A DNA stretch of 64,000 nt from Sphingobacterium paludis (GTDB lineage Bacteria > Bacteroidota > Bacteroidia > Sphingobacteriales > Sphingobacteriaceae), in contig NZ_SNZV01000007.1 of NCBI RefSeq assembly GCF_004364125.1, positions 186,001 to 250,000 of the forward strand, read 5' to 3'. How positions within the stretch are numbered: position 1 is the stretch's first letter; the number at the start of each line of letters is the position of its first letter. The position numbers and the translations under genes are program-made. Below, piece after piece: positions 23,958 through 34,980 of this stretch. A model generated the notes under the pieces. It was not told the origin of the DNA and did no database searches. It was given only the letters and a program-made list of their open reading frames with translations.

Positions 23958-26164
23958 TTTTTAAAAGCACGATTCATGTGGACGCTAGATAGCCAAAACG
24001 TGATCGTGCTTTCTGCTCCTTGATTTCTATTCACACCGAAAGCCTCCAATCCATCACAACAACCACCGGTTTCTGCATCATAAAGCCGCAGCTGTAAGTC
24101 ATTTTCCCCTTGAAACCATTGAAAGGAACTGTAAATACGCTCTAGGTAGCGCTGGTTGTTAGTCGTACGATACATTTCTTCGTACATCAGCATCGTCGAA
24201 TAGACCTCGATAGGCTGCTGGCCAAATGCCGCAATGTCGCTATGCTCTCCATACCAACCATCGTTCCCGATCAAGGATAAGTGGGAGGCTCGAAAAAGTA
24301 CAGCATCCAGAAATTCACCCGCATCCACCGCTATGGTTTTCAAATGTTCGTCGTGTAAAACGCTGTATGCACGCAAGAGAGCTAGAGGCAGAATAGCATT
24401 ATCGTAGGACACAACTTTTTCAAACCAAGGCCAGCGCTCATTACTATTGCTTTCATACTCGCTCCGCATAAACGAAACGAGTTGACGCAGCTCGTTGAGC
24501 AATTCCTGGTTCTGAGGCTCGTGTTCTAAATAATGTACTAGGCCTAAGACGATATACCCGACCGCGCGCAAGGAGCGGAATGTCTTAAAATGCGGGATAG
24601 CGCGCACAAACACCTCTTTCCCGATCTGCCTGTAGCTGGAGTTGGTATGCGAGCGAACAAGATATCCGATTGCCCAAATTCCTCTCCCAAAAGCATCCTC
24701 AGATCCGATATCTTCCAAAAAACGGTTGTCGAACCCCATAAAGTTTTTAAACAAACCATCGGGCCGCTGTGCATAATAGATATAGCTGATGTAGGTCGAT
24801 ACAAGCGCATCTACATCGCGTGTAGGTTCATCTTCCTTTACCATCAAAAGCAATAAAAGTGCACGCGCATTATCATCCAAACAGTAGCCGTGGTGATAGT
24901 TTGGCGTAGCATAGGTGGCGTGTTGAACAATCCCTACCGAATTGGTGAGTCGTTTGACGTGCGACAGATCAAGTACCGGATTAACATCCTTAAGTCTTGC
25001 CGAATAAGGGTGATTTTCACCATCAAAATCCTGCGTCACTTGCGTAAACAGTTCTTTATAGGTCAACGCAATCTTCTTCCACGATAGCGTGCTTTTAAAC
25101 GCTGAAACGGCCGTCCGTATCTCAAGCAGATGACTTTCATGCAACAGCAGATCAAGAAGAATCTGTTGCAGCTGCTGCGCATTTTCCTTTTCAAACAGCA
25201 CCCCTTTTCCGGCTGCCAACAACTCTTTAGCGTGCCAATAAGGCGTTGACACCACGCATGTGCCCGCCCCAATCGCGAACGATAACGTGCCGCTGCTTAT
25301 CTGTGCCTCGTTGAGGTAGGGCGTTATGTAAATATCACAGGCAGATAGATAGGTTGTCAAATGCGTTTCTTCCATAAAAGAATTATCAAACTGCACGTGC
25401 TTGCCCAAGTCCAGTTGTTCAACCAGCTGCTCTAGATACTCCCTGTACTCTTCTCCGTCGTGCTTCAAAACATTGGGATGGGTTTTCCCCGCAATGATGT
25501 AGAGCAGATCAGGCACTTGCCGAACTACATCTGGCAAGGCACGTAATACAGTTTCTATACCTTTGTTGCGGCTTAAAAAACCAAAAGTCAGCAATAGTTT
25601 ACGGTCTGATAGCGCAAGAATATCTTTTGCTTCGGCCTGCGTATATGGAAAATCGGGAACGCCGTGCGGGATAACAGCAATTTTCGGTAGCGCAATGTCA
25701 TACACCTCCTGCAACAACTTCACGCCCAAGCTGGATGTGACGATAAGCTTATCCGCTACGCGCGCTATATCCTGCAAAATATTTTTTTCGTCGGTAGACG
25801 GATTATCCAATACCGTATGCAAGTTAACAACAAGTGGTATCTGTAGTTTTTTTAAGATAGATAAGATATACACCCCACTATTTCCTCCGTATATACCGTA
25901 CTCGTGTTGCAAAACACACAATGCATATCCACCGCCGTTTATGATCTGGAGTGCTGCAAGGTAATCGGCAAGGTTGTGCTGACCGATTTCGTGTTTAACC
26001 TCTTCTGGATACCTTGTGTTACCGGGCGTTTCCGATAAAGCGAACACATGCTGTTCTATTTGTTTTTCGTGATCTTGGTGGGCTATCGCCGCGAGTAGGT
26101 CTGTAGAGAATGTCGCGATCCCGCATTGGCGAGGGCTGTAAGTACTGATATAAGCTATTTTCAT
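23903..26164 (-). CDS. Two-domain GT4 glycosyltransferase with C-terminal (alpha/alpha)6-like domain
   Basis: A 753-residue protein. Residues 1-380 are a GT-B fold glycosyltransferase of family 4: the N-terminal SPRQCGIATFS loop, VLQHEYGIYGG, FGFLSRNKGIE, IAGKTHP and the SSGTLSFAIGAG segment near the donor site. Residues about 395-745 form a helical-repeat domain rich in aromatic residues (HHGYCLDDNARALLLLL, SEDAFGRGIWAIGYL, YDNAILPLALLRAYS), like a six-hairpin glycosidase fold; whether it is catalytic is unknown. No signal peptide. It converges with the GH130 gene with a 55-base overlap. A cytoplasmic glucan or mannan synthase is possible. Confidence 0.82.
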   Translation of the reverse strand: MKIAYISTYSPRQCGIATFSTDLLAAIAHQDHEKQIEQHVFALSETPGNTRYPEEVKHEIGQHNLADYLAALQIINGGGYALCVLQHEYGIYGGNSGVYILSILKKLQIPLVVNLHTVLDNPSTDEKNILQDIARVADKLIVTSSLGVKLLQEVYDIALPKIAVIPHGVPDFPYTQAEAKDILALSDRKLLLTFGFLSRNKGIETVLRALPDVVRQVPDLLYIIAGKTHPNVLKHDGEEYREYLEQLVEQLDLGKHVQFDNSFMEETHLTTYLSACDIYITPYLNEAQISSGTLSFAIGAGTCVVSTPYWHAKELLAAGKGVLFEKENAQQLQQILLDLLLHESHLLEIRTAVSAFKSTLSWKKIALTYKELFTQVTQDFDGENHPYSARLKDVNPVLDLSHVKRLTNSVGIVQHATYATPNYHHGYCLDDNARALLLLLMVKEDEPTRDVDALVSTYISYIYYAQRPDGLFKNFMGFDNRFLEDIGSEDAFGRGIWAIGYLVRSHTNSSYRQIGKEVFVRAIPHFKTFRSLRAVGYIVLGLVHYLEHEPQNQELLNELRQLVSFMRSEYESNSNERWPWFEKVVSYDNAILPLALLRAYSVLHDEHLKTIAVDAGEFLDAVLFRASHLSLIGNDGWYGEHSDIAAFGQQPIEVYSTMLMYEEMYRTTNNQRYLERIYSSFQWFQGENDLQLRLYDAETGGCCDGLEAFGVNRNQGAESTITFWLSSVHMNRAFKNYTELLSALSNSSKLTVA

Positions 26165-26267
26165 GGTAAGTTTCCTACCCTATAGAATGGTATTTTTAGG
26201 CATTTTGTTTTCAAAAAGATGCTTCGCTCTATTTTCCGTATCTTCCAATCTTTAAAATACGTAAACG

Positions 26268-26891
26268 ATGAAGACATCCAAAGAAAAAATGATTGCCGGT
26301 GAAGTCTATCAAGCTATGGGCAGGGAATTGTTCGACGAGAGACAACACGCGAAAGAACAACTACACATTTTCAACAACTTAGAGCCCTCGAAGGTTAAGG
26401 CTAGGAATCAGATCGTGAAAAAACTATTTGGAAAAACGACTAACTTATTCTTTATCGAGCCGCCTTTCCGTTGTGACTATGGCTACAATATATTTTTAGG
26501 GGACAACTTTTACGCTAACTTCAATTTGACGATTTTGGACTGTGCGCCGGTGCGCATTGGTGCGAATGTGATGATCGGGCCTAATGTATCTATTTTTACG
26601 GCCGGCCACCCGGTTCATCCGGAGCCGCGCGTTGCAGGATGGGAGTTTGCAAAGCCCGTAACGATCGAAGACAACGTTTGGATTGGCGGCCACAGCGTGA
26701 TCAATCCTGGCGTAACGATCGGGAAAAATAGTGTCATCGGCTCCGGGTCGGTAGTGACCAAAGACATCCCCGAAAATGTAATTGCTGTAGGCAATCCCTG
26801 CCGCGTGATCCGCGACATCACCGAGAGTGACAAAACCTATTTCTACAAGGAGGAAAAATTTCCTGTTTTGGAGACGGGCGAAGAATCTTAA
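26268..26891 (+). CDS. Sugar O-acetyltransferase (maltose/galactoside acetyltransferase type)
   Basis: A 207-residue left-handed beta-helix acetyltransferase. The N-terminal Mac domain (KEKMIAGEVYQAMGRELFDER) and hexapeptide repeats (VRIGANVMIGPNVSIFTAGHP with the catalytic His, VWIGGHSVINPGVTIGKNSVIGSGSVVT) are clear. It transfers acetyl from acetyl-CoA to sugars, probably for detoxification. Divergent from the GT4 gene; nothing suggests a partner. Confidence 0.9.
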   Translation: MKTSKEKMIAGEVYQAMGRELFDERQHAKEQLHIFNNLEPSKVKARNQIVKKLFGKTTNLFFIEPPFRCDYGYNIFLGDNFYANFNLTILDCAPVRIGANVMIGPNVSIFTAGHPVHPEPRVAGWEFAKPVTIEDNVWIGGHSVINPGVTIGKNSVIGSGSVVTKDIPENVIAVGNPCRVIRDITESDKTYFYKEEKFPVLETGEES

Positions 26892-26912
26892 CTTATGCAT
26901 CAGCAAGGTACG

Positions 26913-26942
26913 GGATGGTAAAATGCAAACTATACCATCCCA
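26913..26942. terminator. Hairpin between convergent acetyltransferase and esterase genes
   Basis: Perfect 9-bp arms GGGATGGTA (26913-26921) and TACCATCCC (26934-26942) with a 12-base loop. There is no T-run directly following on either strand, so it is a candidate only. Confidence 0.5.
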
Positions 26943-26949
26943 CAAATGC

Positions 26950-27759
26950 TTATTTTACTTTTGATAAACGATGCATCTCGTCAACCAAAACCGGAAGGCC
27001 CGGATAGACCATATCATGGCCGTAGCCATCGAACTCCATCAGTTTCACATCGGGATGACCCACGATCAACAGCATTCTTTTTAAGTAAGCGTTTTCCTCA
27101 TAACGGCCCAACATTTCTTTTTCGCGGTCTCCGGTCAACAGCACAATCGGGGCGGCATCCCTCCTAACCCAAAAAATTGGCGAAAGCTCGTCTATCGTCG
27201 CTTGCTTTTCGTCGATTCCTTTTTCCTTGCGCGCGGTGAAGTGCGTCACGGCTTGACCGCTGAACGGAATGATACCTTTTAAGGTATTTGCATCGATACC
27301 TTCTTCTTGAAGGTAAAGCTTGTTTAGCCCAAGCATCAACGCCAAATAGCCACCGGCAGAATGGCCAGAGATAAATACCTTACGCTTATCACCGCGGTAT
27401 TTTTCTGCATTTTTCAGCGTATACGACACTGCTTTTGCAGCATCCTGAATAATCTCTTCTACTTTCACCTGCGGCGAGAACCGATAGCCAACGCCTATTA
27501 CGACAAAGCCTTTAGACTTTAGAAACGCAGGTATTTCTTTTTGGCCGCCCGTTAATCCGCCACCATGAAACCAAAGCACAATCGGCATAACATCACCCGA
27601 GGTGGGATAATGCACATCGAGCTTACATTGTGCTTTTTGATAGTCGGAAACAGGCTTTTCCACGTATTGGATATTCTCTTCGGTTTTATAGGAGCGGTCT
27701 TGCGCGTTCGCCGAAAAGAATAATGTTACAGCAATAAATAAAGGCAGTATTGTTCGCAT
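26950..27759 (-). CDS. Secreted alpha/beta hydrolase (esterase/lipase, BD-FAE type)
   Basis: A 269-residue exported esterase (signal peptide about 1-19, ending SANAQ). The oxyanion motif HGGGLTGG follows a VLWF strand, the nucleophile is in GHSAGGYLAL, an acid is in LLTGDREK and the histidine is in FDGYGHDM. This is the BD-FAE/hormone-sensitive-lipase group, which often deacetylates or deferuloylates polysaccharides. No partner genes nearby. It is 89 bases downstream of the UbiB-like gene in the same direction. Confidence 0.85.
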   Translation of the reverse strand: MRTILPLFIAVTLFFSANAQDRSYKTEENIQYVEKPVSDYQKAQCKLDVHYPTSGDVMPIVLWFHGGGLTGGQKEIPAFLKSKGFVVIGVGYRFSPQVKVEEIIQDAAKAVSYTLKNAEKYRGDKRKVFISGHSAGGYLALMLGLNKLYLQEEGIDANTLKGIIPFSGQAVTHFTARKEKGIDEKQATIDELSPIFWVRRDAAPIVLLTGDREKEMLGRYEENAYLKRMLLIVGHPDVKLMEFDGYGHDMVYPGLPVLVDEMHRLSKVK

Positions 27760-27848
27760 TGTTTTTCATGTTTAGCTTCCAATGTAGCAAAAAGCAGGCA
27801 AAAGCCAAAATGAAAAGCGTGTAAGAGCCGTGCCCAGGGGACTCCCTC

Positions 27849-29504
27849 CTACTTACTTCTTATCAAATAGATCAGCAATATACCGGATAGAATAAAGCTC
27901 ATCGTGAAGCCAAGCCAAGAGAGTATGGGCATACCCCAAAGCAGATATCCGACACGCCCATGGGCTAAAATGCTGGCACCAACGCCAAAAGTCATCGCTA
28001 GGATAGAAAGCAAAAACTTGTTACCGATACGATGAAAAACGAGTTGCATCCGGTCAAATTCCTGAATCTTATGATTTAGTGTCAGCTTATCCGATTTTGC
28101 CTTTTCCAACAAGGTTAGAAGATCCTCGGGCACCTCAGTGAGCACCTCTTTCATAAATTTGGCTTTCTCCAACAGCTGCTTTTTAATGTAGTCGGCAGAC
28201 ATCTTCTGCTGTGCAATTTTTTTAGCGAATGGTTTGATACTTTCAGGCACATTTAGCTCTGCATTTAACTGCCTTCCCGTTCCTTCCAAAATGGACACGC
28301 CTCGGAGCAATAGGTACACAAAGTCTGGTAGCAAAATACTGTTGGATTGCAAAATATTGTTCAGTTTGTGGAGCATAATGGAAATATCAATATCGTCCAG
28401 CGCATTCTCCTCGATCATTTGGAAGATTTCATAGGCACTTCGCTCCAACTGCCTTTCATCTTCAATGTCATGTACAATGGCCAATTTTTTGATATTTCGT
28501 ATAAGATCTTTTGCATCATTCATTAAGAAATTGATGACCATAGCCTCGATAATATCCCGATCATGTGGTATCATGAAGCCCATAGATCCGAAGTCTATAA
28601 AAACAATCTGTCCTTTGCTATTGACCATCACATTGCCGGGGTGTGGGTCGGCATGAAAAAAGCCATGCTGCAGTACCTGTTCCAGGTACAGATCCAAGCA
28701 ATTTTGGAGAATATCTTTCGGTGAGAATCCATTTTTTGCGAGACCATGCAGGTCGTTGATCTTCATTCCGTCTATATACTCCATGCAGATAATCTCGTCG
28801 TTAGCGTAAGCTCGATAGACTTTGGGTATATACAGAGCGCTATTTCCGCGGAAATTTCGCCGAAAACGCTCTATATTGTTGAGTTCATTGGTAAAGGACA
28901 ACTCGTTCAGCAAGGAATTGGCAAACGATTGAACAATTTCATATAGGTTTATTTTCTGAACAATTTCATATTTGGTACGCAGGAGCTTCACCAAGTCTGT
29001 GATAAAGTCCAGATCGGCGCGGACAAGCCGGTTAATGCCGGTACGTTTTATTTTTAAGATGACCTCACTGCCATCATTAAGGGTTGCACGATACACTTGC
29101 GCGATAGAAGCCGCAGCCATCGGTACCGCTTCGAGGTTTGCAAAATGCGCGTCGACGTCTATACCCAATGAGCTGGTTAATTTCTCACGTAGATCCATCG
29201 TCTCTGCGGGTACGTCGTCCTGCAGCTTCACAAGCTCTTGCCTCAACTCTTCCGGAATAATGTCTGCACGATTGCTTAGCAATTGTCCCAACTTGATGAA
29301 TGTAGGGCCCAGCTCTTCTATCGCTAAGCGAATCCGTTGATTGAAATCTTCTTCGAAAATACGCTTCGTGTGCGTATTCCACAGCAGCACACTATCAGGA
29401 ATGATGCGATCGATGTTAGACCGCGATATCACCTCTTCGAAACCATGCTTGGACAAAATGCGTAAGATCTGCCCAATACGTTTCAGTTTGTGCATACTAT
29501 ACAT
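27849..29504 (-). CDS. ABC1/UbiB-family atypical kinase-like protein
   Basis: A 551-residue protein of the UbiB/COQ8 family. The invariant KxGQ motif is in FIKLGQLLSNRAD, the Ala-rich nucleotide loop is AAASIAQVY, and the catalytic-like HADPHPGN and IDFGSMG follow. Two membrane helices end the protein (about 500-548). UbiB proteins support isoprenoid-quinone biosynthesis or lipid movement by ATP-dependent action; in a menaquinone-using bacterium the exact role is open. ATGs at 29504 and 29495 are both possible starts. It follows the barrel-protein gene by 3 bases. Confidence 0.88.
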   Translation of the reverse strand: MYSMHKLKRIGQILRILSKHGFEEVISRSNIDRIIPDSVLLWNTHTKRIFEEDFNQRIRLAIEELGPTFIKLGQLLSNRADIIPEELRQELVKLQDDVPAETMDLREKLTSSLGIDVDAHFANLEAVPMAAASIAQVYRATLNDGSEVILKIKRTGINRLVRADLDFITDLVKLLRTKYEIVQKINLYEIVQSFANSLLNELSFTNELNNIERFRRNFRGNSALYIPKVYRAYANDEIICMEYIDGMKINDLHGLAKNGFSPKDILQNCLDLYLEQVLQHGFFHADPHPGNVMVNSKGQIVFIDFGSMGFMIPHDRDIIEAMVINFLMNDAKDLIRNIKKLAIVHDIEDERQLERSAYEIFQMIEENALDDIDISIMLHKLNNILQSNSILLPDFVYLLLRGVSILEGTGRQLNAELNVPESIKPFAKKIAQQKMSADYIKKQLLEKAKFMKEVLTEVPEDLLTLLEKAKSDKLTLNHKIQEFDRMQLVFHRIGNKFLLSILAMTFGVGASILAHGRVGYLLWGMPILSWLGFTMSFILSGILLIYLIRSK

Positions 29505-29507
29505 AGG

Positions 29508-30170
29508 CTAGCGGATATAGTTGTCCAAACCAATGGCGTGCGACACTTTTTCACTCAAGCTGGTGATATCCGACTTTAAACCGAACATAATGGTAAGAAA
29601 CTGCGCAGAATTGCCTTCTATCTTTCTAAAATGTTGTAAATATCCAACCTCCGCCCCGAGGAAGAAACCTGGAAATTTATAGTCTGCACCCACCCCCATC
29701 TTACCGGCAACAGACATGGAATATTTGTTATCCATTTTGAGCACCTGCCCGACCAACTCCCCTCGAGGTTCGCTGACTACTCCTAGCGCTGGCCCCAGGT
29801 AAACAAAAGTATTCAGCCGCTTAAATTGCCGACGCCTACCGGCGGCCATACTTAGCATGTAGAAATTCGCCCGCCCATTTTCGACCATATGGTTGTATTT
29901 CGGATCGGGGATTTGCTGGTTATACCCGTAGGTCAGGAGATACAAGGTTGGTGTGAGAAAATAACGCGGATCTTTTAGGGAAATGTCGAGCCCCATACTA
30001 CCGGAAAACAGCTTGGTCGTAAACACCTCACTCGACTTGCCGACCGGAAATGATAAGCCCGTGCCTCCGAGGTAGTATATTTTATGATAATGGATTGTGT
30101 CACGCTCGTTTTGTGCATATGCGTGTTGAACAAACATGCCCAACAACAGCACGAAGATTAGCTTTTTCAT
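29508..30170 (-). CDS. Outer-membrane beta-barrel protein of unknown function
   Basis: A 220-residue protein starting MKKLIFVLLLG, with a signal peptide ending AYAQ and a body of alternating strands resembling PorT/OmpA-barrel-type Bacteroidota proteins (YYLGGTGLSFPVG, FFLGAEVGYLQHF). The frame is open to 30200, but the ATG at 30170 gives a clean signal peptide. It is the middle gene of a wbqC-barrel-ubiB minus-strand unit. No specific family recognised. Confidence 0.65.
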   Translation of the reverse strand: MKKLIFVLLLGMFVQHAYAQNERDTIHYHKIYYLGGTGLSFPVGKSSEVFTTKLFSGSMGLDISLKDPRYFLTPTLYLLTYGYNQQIPDPKYNHMVENGRANFYMLSMAAGRRRQFKRLNTFVYLGPALGVVSEPRGELVGQVLKMDNKYSMSVAGKMGVGADYKFPGFFLGAEVGYLQHFRKIEGNSAQFLTIMFGLKSDITSLSEKVSHAIGLDNYIR

Positions 30171-30236
30171 GAAACCAACTATATTGTTATCCTCTAACAA
30201 TAAATCAGTTCAAAAGTTTTCGGGATGAAACGATCG

Positions 30237-30848
30237 CTACAAGAAACTTTTGCTTTGGGGCCCCTGATTGAAAAGAAGATCAACAACACTTAAATCAGGA
30301 AGGAATCCATGGCGTTCTTCAAACACCTGATAATACGCGGGCTGCTCGGGCCAAAACTTCTCGCGTTTCGGATGGATAGCCCCACGAATATCCTTGTATT
30401 CGACCTGCGTGGCAAAGCTTTCAGTCAGCTCGATAGCCAGATCCATCTTTAAGCATTTTAGGATCAGGCCTAACTGCGCCCGATTAAAATCGAAAAGGAA
30501 ATCATGCTTACGGTCGTAAAACTGGTAAAAATCGTCTTCATAGTACTCGAAATAAGGCGAGCTGCGGTAGGCTGTCTGAAGACTCAGCCAGTGCAGGCGC
30601 TGCCAATCATGCTCGTAGTTGATGCGGATGTCTTTCATCGGCACATGCTCTTTACGCCCATGAACAATCGGTACGATAAGATCTAAAATACCATTCGCGG
30701 TAGCAATCTTGGCACGCGTTCTGTAGCTTTGCTTTGCGTAGTGCTCGTGCTGTTCCAGCAACAAAACAGGGCTGCCCTGCTGTTTGATAGCATGGAAATA
30801 GGACACAGGAGGTAAATAAAATGCAGGCAGAAGCAAGTGTGAACTCAT
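30237..30848 (-). CDS. WbqC-family protein
   Basis: A 203-residue protein matching the WbqC-like family: LLPAFYLPPVSYFHAI at the start, YRTRAKIATANGILDLIVPIVHG and DWQRLHWLSLQTAYRSSPYFEYYEDDF. Such proteins are found in polysaccharide and glycolipid gene sets, and their biochemical activity is not established. It is divergent from the LpxL-like acyltransferase gene with a 77-base spacer. Confidence 0.85.
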   Translation of the reverse strand: MSSHLLLPAFYLPPVSYFHAIKQQGSPVLLLEQHEHYAKQSYRTRAKIATANGILDLIVPIVHGRKEHVPMKDIRINYEHDWQRLHWLSLQTAYRSSPYFEYYEDDFYQFYDRKHDFLFDFNRAQLGLILKCLKMDLAIELTESFATQVEYKDIRGAIHPKREKFWPEQPAYYQVFEERHGFLPDLSVVDLLFNQGPQSKSFL

Positions 30849-30867
30849 CGATTTTAACTATTTTAGG

Positions 30868-30895
30868 CAAAAGTAAACTTATTTAGGGATATTTG
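30868..30895. promoter_or_regulatory. Divergent -7 boxes between wbqC and the acyltransferase gene
   Basis: Minus-strand TACTTTTG (30875-30868) serves wbqC, and plus-strand GATATTTG (30888-30895) serves the acyltransferase. The second is the same octamer as at the second tRNA promoter. No convincing -33 boxes are visible, so both are partial matches. Confidence 0.45.
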
Positions 30896-30925
30896 CAGGA
30901 AATACTGGGGAATTTGACCATATTC

Positions 30926-31792
30926 ATGAGAAAAAAAAGCATAACAGCACTACTCTACATTTTATCATGGCTACCATTTTGGCTGTTGTACACACTGTCC
31001 GACATGCTGTATTATGTCCTATTTTATCTTATCCAATACCGCAAAAAAGTTGTTCTTGAAAATATCCGGAATTCTTTCCCGGAAAAATCACCTGCGGAGC
31101 AGGTAAATATTGCCAAGAAATTTTACCGCTATCTACCTGATCTGGTTGTGGAAGCTGTTAAAATGCGGCGTATGACGGAAAAAGATGTTAGAAACCGTAT
31201 CGAATTAATCAACCAAGATGAGGTGGATCGGCATTTTCAGCAAGGCAAGGGCGTGATAGGGGTTACCGCGCATTACGGAAATTGGGAGCTGGGCATATAT
31301 CGGCTATCCATCATGACGAAATTCCCACGGCTGGTGATTTACAAACCCCTAAGCAACAGCGATTTTAATGACGTCTATAATGCATTGCGCTGCCGGTTTG
31401 GCGCAACGATGGTTCCCATGAAACAGATCTTAAGGCATATTGTACAACTTCGACACGAACCCCATATCAGTATGTTTGTTGCAGATCAAACCCCCATGTA
31501 CCAAGATTCGGATTACTATATGAATTTTCTGAACCAAGAAACCTTAGTGTACACGGGTACGGAACGCATCGCGCGATTGACGAAGAATCCTATCGTCTAT
31601 TGCCATATAGGACGTAAAGAAAAGCGAGGACATTATTATTGCAAGTTTACGACGCTGGTGGAAAACCCGGATGATTATCCTCCACATGAAATTACGAAGA
31701 AACACAATCTCTTTACCGAAGAGATGATCAGAAAGCAACCAGAATACTGGCTGTGGTCGCACAGACGTTGGAAAAGAAAACGCAGAACATGA
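30926..31792 (+). CDS. LpxL-like lysophospholipid/lipid A acyltransferase
   Basis: A 288-residue protein with an N-terminal membrane helix (about 8-40) and the acyltransferase motif HYGNWE, the H-x4-acidic pattern of the LpxL/HtrB group, followed by VIYKPLSN and FVADQTP segments. It would add a secondary acyl chain to lipid A or another lipid. The ATG at 30926 is chosen because an in-frame upstream TTG lies inside the -7 box. Its stop overlaps the start of the GT2 gene (ATGA). Confidence 0.85.
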   Translation: MRKKSITALLYILSWLPFWLLYTLSDMLYYVLFYLIQYRKKVVLENIRNSFPEKSPAEQVNIAKKFYRYLPDLVVEAVKMRRMTEKDVRNRIELINQDEVDRHFQQGKGVIGVTAHYGNWELGIYRLSIMTKFPRLVIYKPLSNSDFNDVYNALRCRFGATMVPMKQILRHIVQLRHEPHISMFVADQTPMYQDSDYYMNFLNQETLVYTGTERIARLTKNPIVYCHIGRKEKRGHYYCKFTTLVENPDDYPPHEITKKHNLFTEEMIRKQPEYWLWSHRRWKRKRRT

Positions 31793-32820
31793 AGCATTAC
31801 CCCCATGTAGCCGTCGTTATCCTGAATTGGAACGGGCGATTTTTTTTAGAGAAATTTTTACCATCCGTATATAACAGCACCTATCCCAACGTAACGTTTG
31901 TTTTGGGAGATAATGCTTCTACGGATGATTCGGTAGCTTTTGTCAGCGAATATTATCCGACAATACGCATCATCCGGAATCATCAAAATCTGGGCTTTGC
32001 CGGCGGGTACAATGCGGTGCTTTCGCAGGTAGATGCCGACTATTATGTTTTGCTCAACTCTGATGTTGAGGTTACGCCATCCTGGATTGAATCGGTTGTT
32101 GCGCATTTAGAATCACAGGAAGGCATGGTGGCTGCGCAACCCAAAATTAGGGCGTACCACGCCAAGGGCCACTTCGAGCATGCCGGTGCGGCGGGAGGCT
32201 TCATCGATCAATACGGCTATCCATTTTGCCGAGGCCGACTTTTTCACGTCGTGGAGCACGACCAACAGCAGTATAACGAAAACTGCGAGATCTTCTGGGC
32301 ATCTGGCGCAGCCCTTTTTATCCGCGCTTCGGCCTGGAAAGAAGCCGAGGGCTTTGATGCAGATTTTTTTGCGCATATGGAGGAGATCGATCTATGCTGG
32401 CGCTTAAAGCGCATGGGTTATCGCATTGGTTATGTTTCGGACTCCACCGTGTACCACGTTGGCGGTGGAACGCTTAGCACGAGTAATCCAAAGAAGACCT
32501 ATCTCAACTTTCGTAACAACCTCACTATGCTACAGAAAAACCTACCTTTCTTTACGGCTTGCTGGGTTATCTTTGCACGGATGTGGCTCGACCTGCTCGC
32601 CCTATTGAAGTTTCTGGCAGAGCGTAAACTGCGCGATGCTTGGGCAGTTAGCCGTGCCCATCAGCACTTTTTCCTGTATTTTTTTCGCCATGCAAAAAAA
32701 CGAAACCGATACACGGCGCAAGAGAACAAAAGAGGCCGCTATACAAAAAGCATAATTTGGGCCTTTTACGTGAATAAAATACAAAAATTTAGCCAGCTAA
32801 AAGGCGATAATTTTAAATAA
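31789..32820 (+). CDS. Family 2 glycosyltransferase
   Basis: A 343-residue GT-A glycosyltransferase of the rhamnosyltransferase-like GT2 group: VVILNWNGRFFL, NHQNLGFAGGYNAVL, NSDVEVTPSW carrying the acidic metal-binding motif, EIFWASGAALFIR, and FDADFFAHMEEIDLCWR. The C-terminal 80 residues are basic with a hydrophobic stretch. The start overlaps the acyltransferase stop by 4 bases, indicating coupling; both probably modify an envelope glycolipid. The acceptor is unknown. Confidence 0.88.
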   Translation: MKHYPHVAVVILNWNGRFFLEKFLPSVYNSTYPNVTFVLGDNASTDDSVAFVSEYYPTIRIIRNHQNLGFAGGYNAVLSQVDADYYVLLNSDVEVTPSWIESVVAHLESQEGMVAAQPKIRAYHAKGHFEHAGAAGGFIDQYGYPFCRGRLFHVVEHDQQQYNENCEIFWASGAALFIRASAWKEAEGFDADFFAHMEEIDLCWRLKRMGYRIGYVSDSTVYHVGGGTLSTSNPKKTYLNFRNNLTMLQKNLPFFTACWVIFARMWLDLLALLKFLAERKLRDAWAVSRAHQHFFLYFFRHAKKRNRYTAQENKRGRYTKSIIWAFYVNKIQKFSQLKGDNFK

Positions 32821-32890
32821 CAGCGATAGAACGGAACGCGAGCAAACGACCCGTTATCCAGAACATGAAGATGCTTTGCGCTTTATGTGA

Positions 32891-34960
<2,070 letters not shown>

Positions 34961-34980
34961 CAAACTTTAGATAATATACA

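Noticed and set aside
30893..30925. Upstream TTG start of the LpxL-like gene
   Set aside because: The TTG is part of the GATATTTG -7 box; the ATG at 30926 starts a normal N-terminus.
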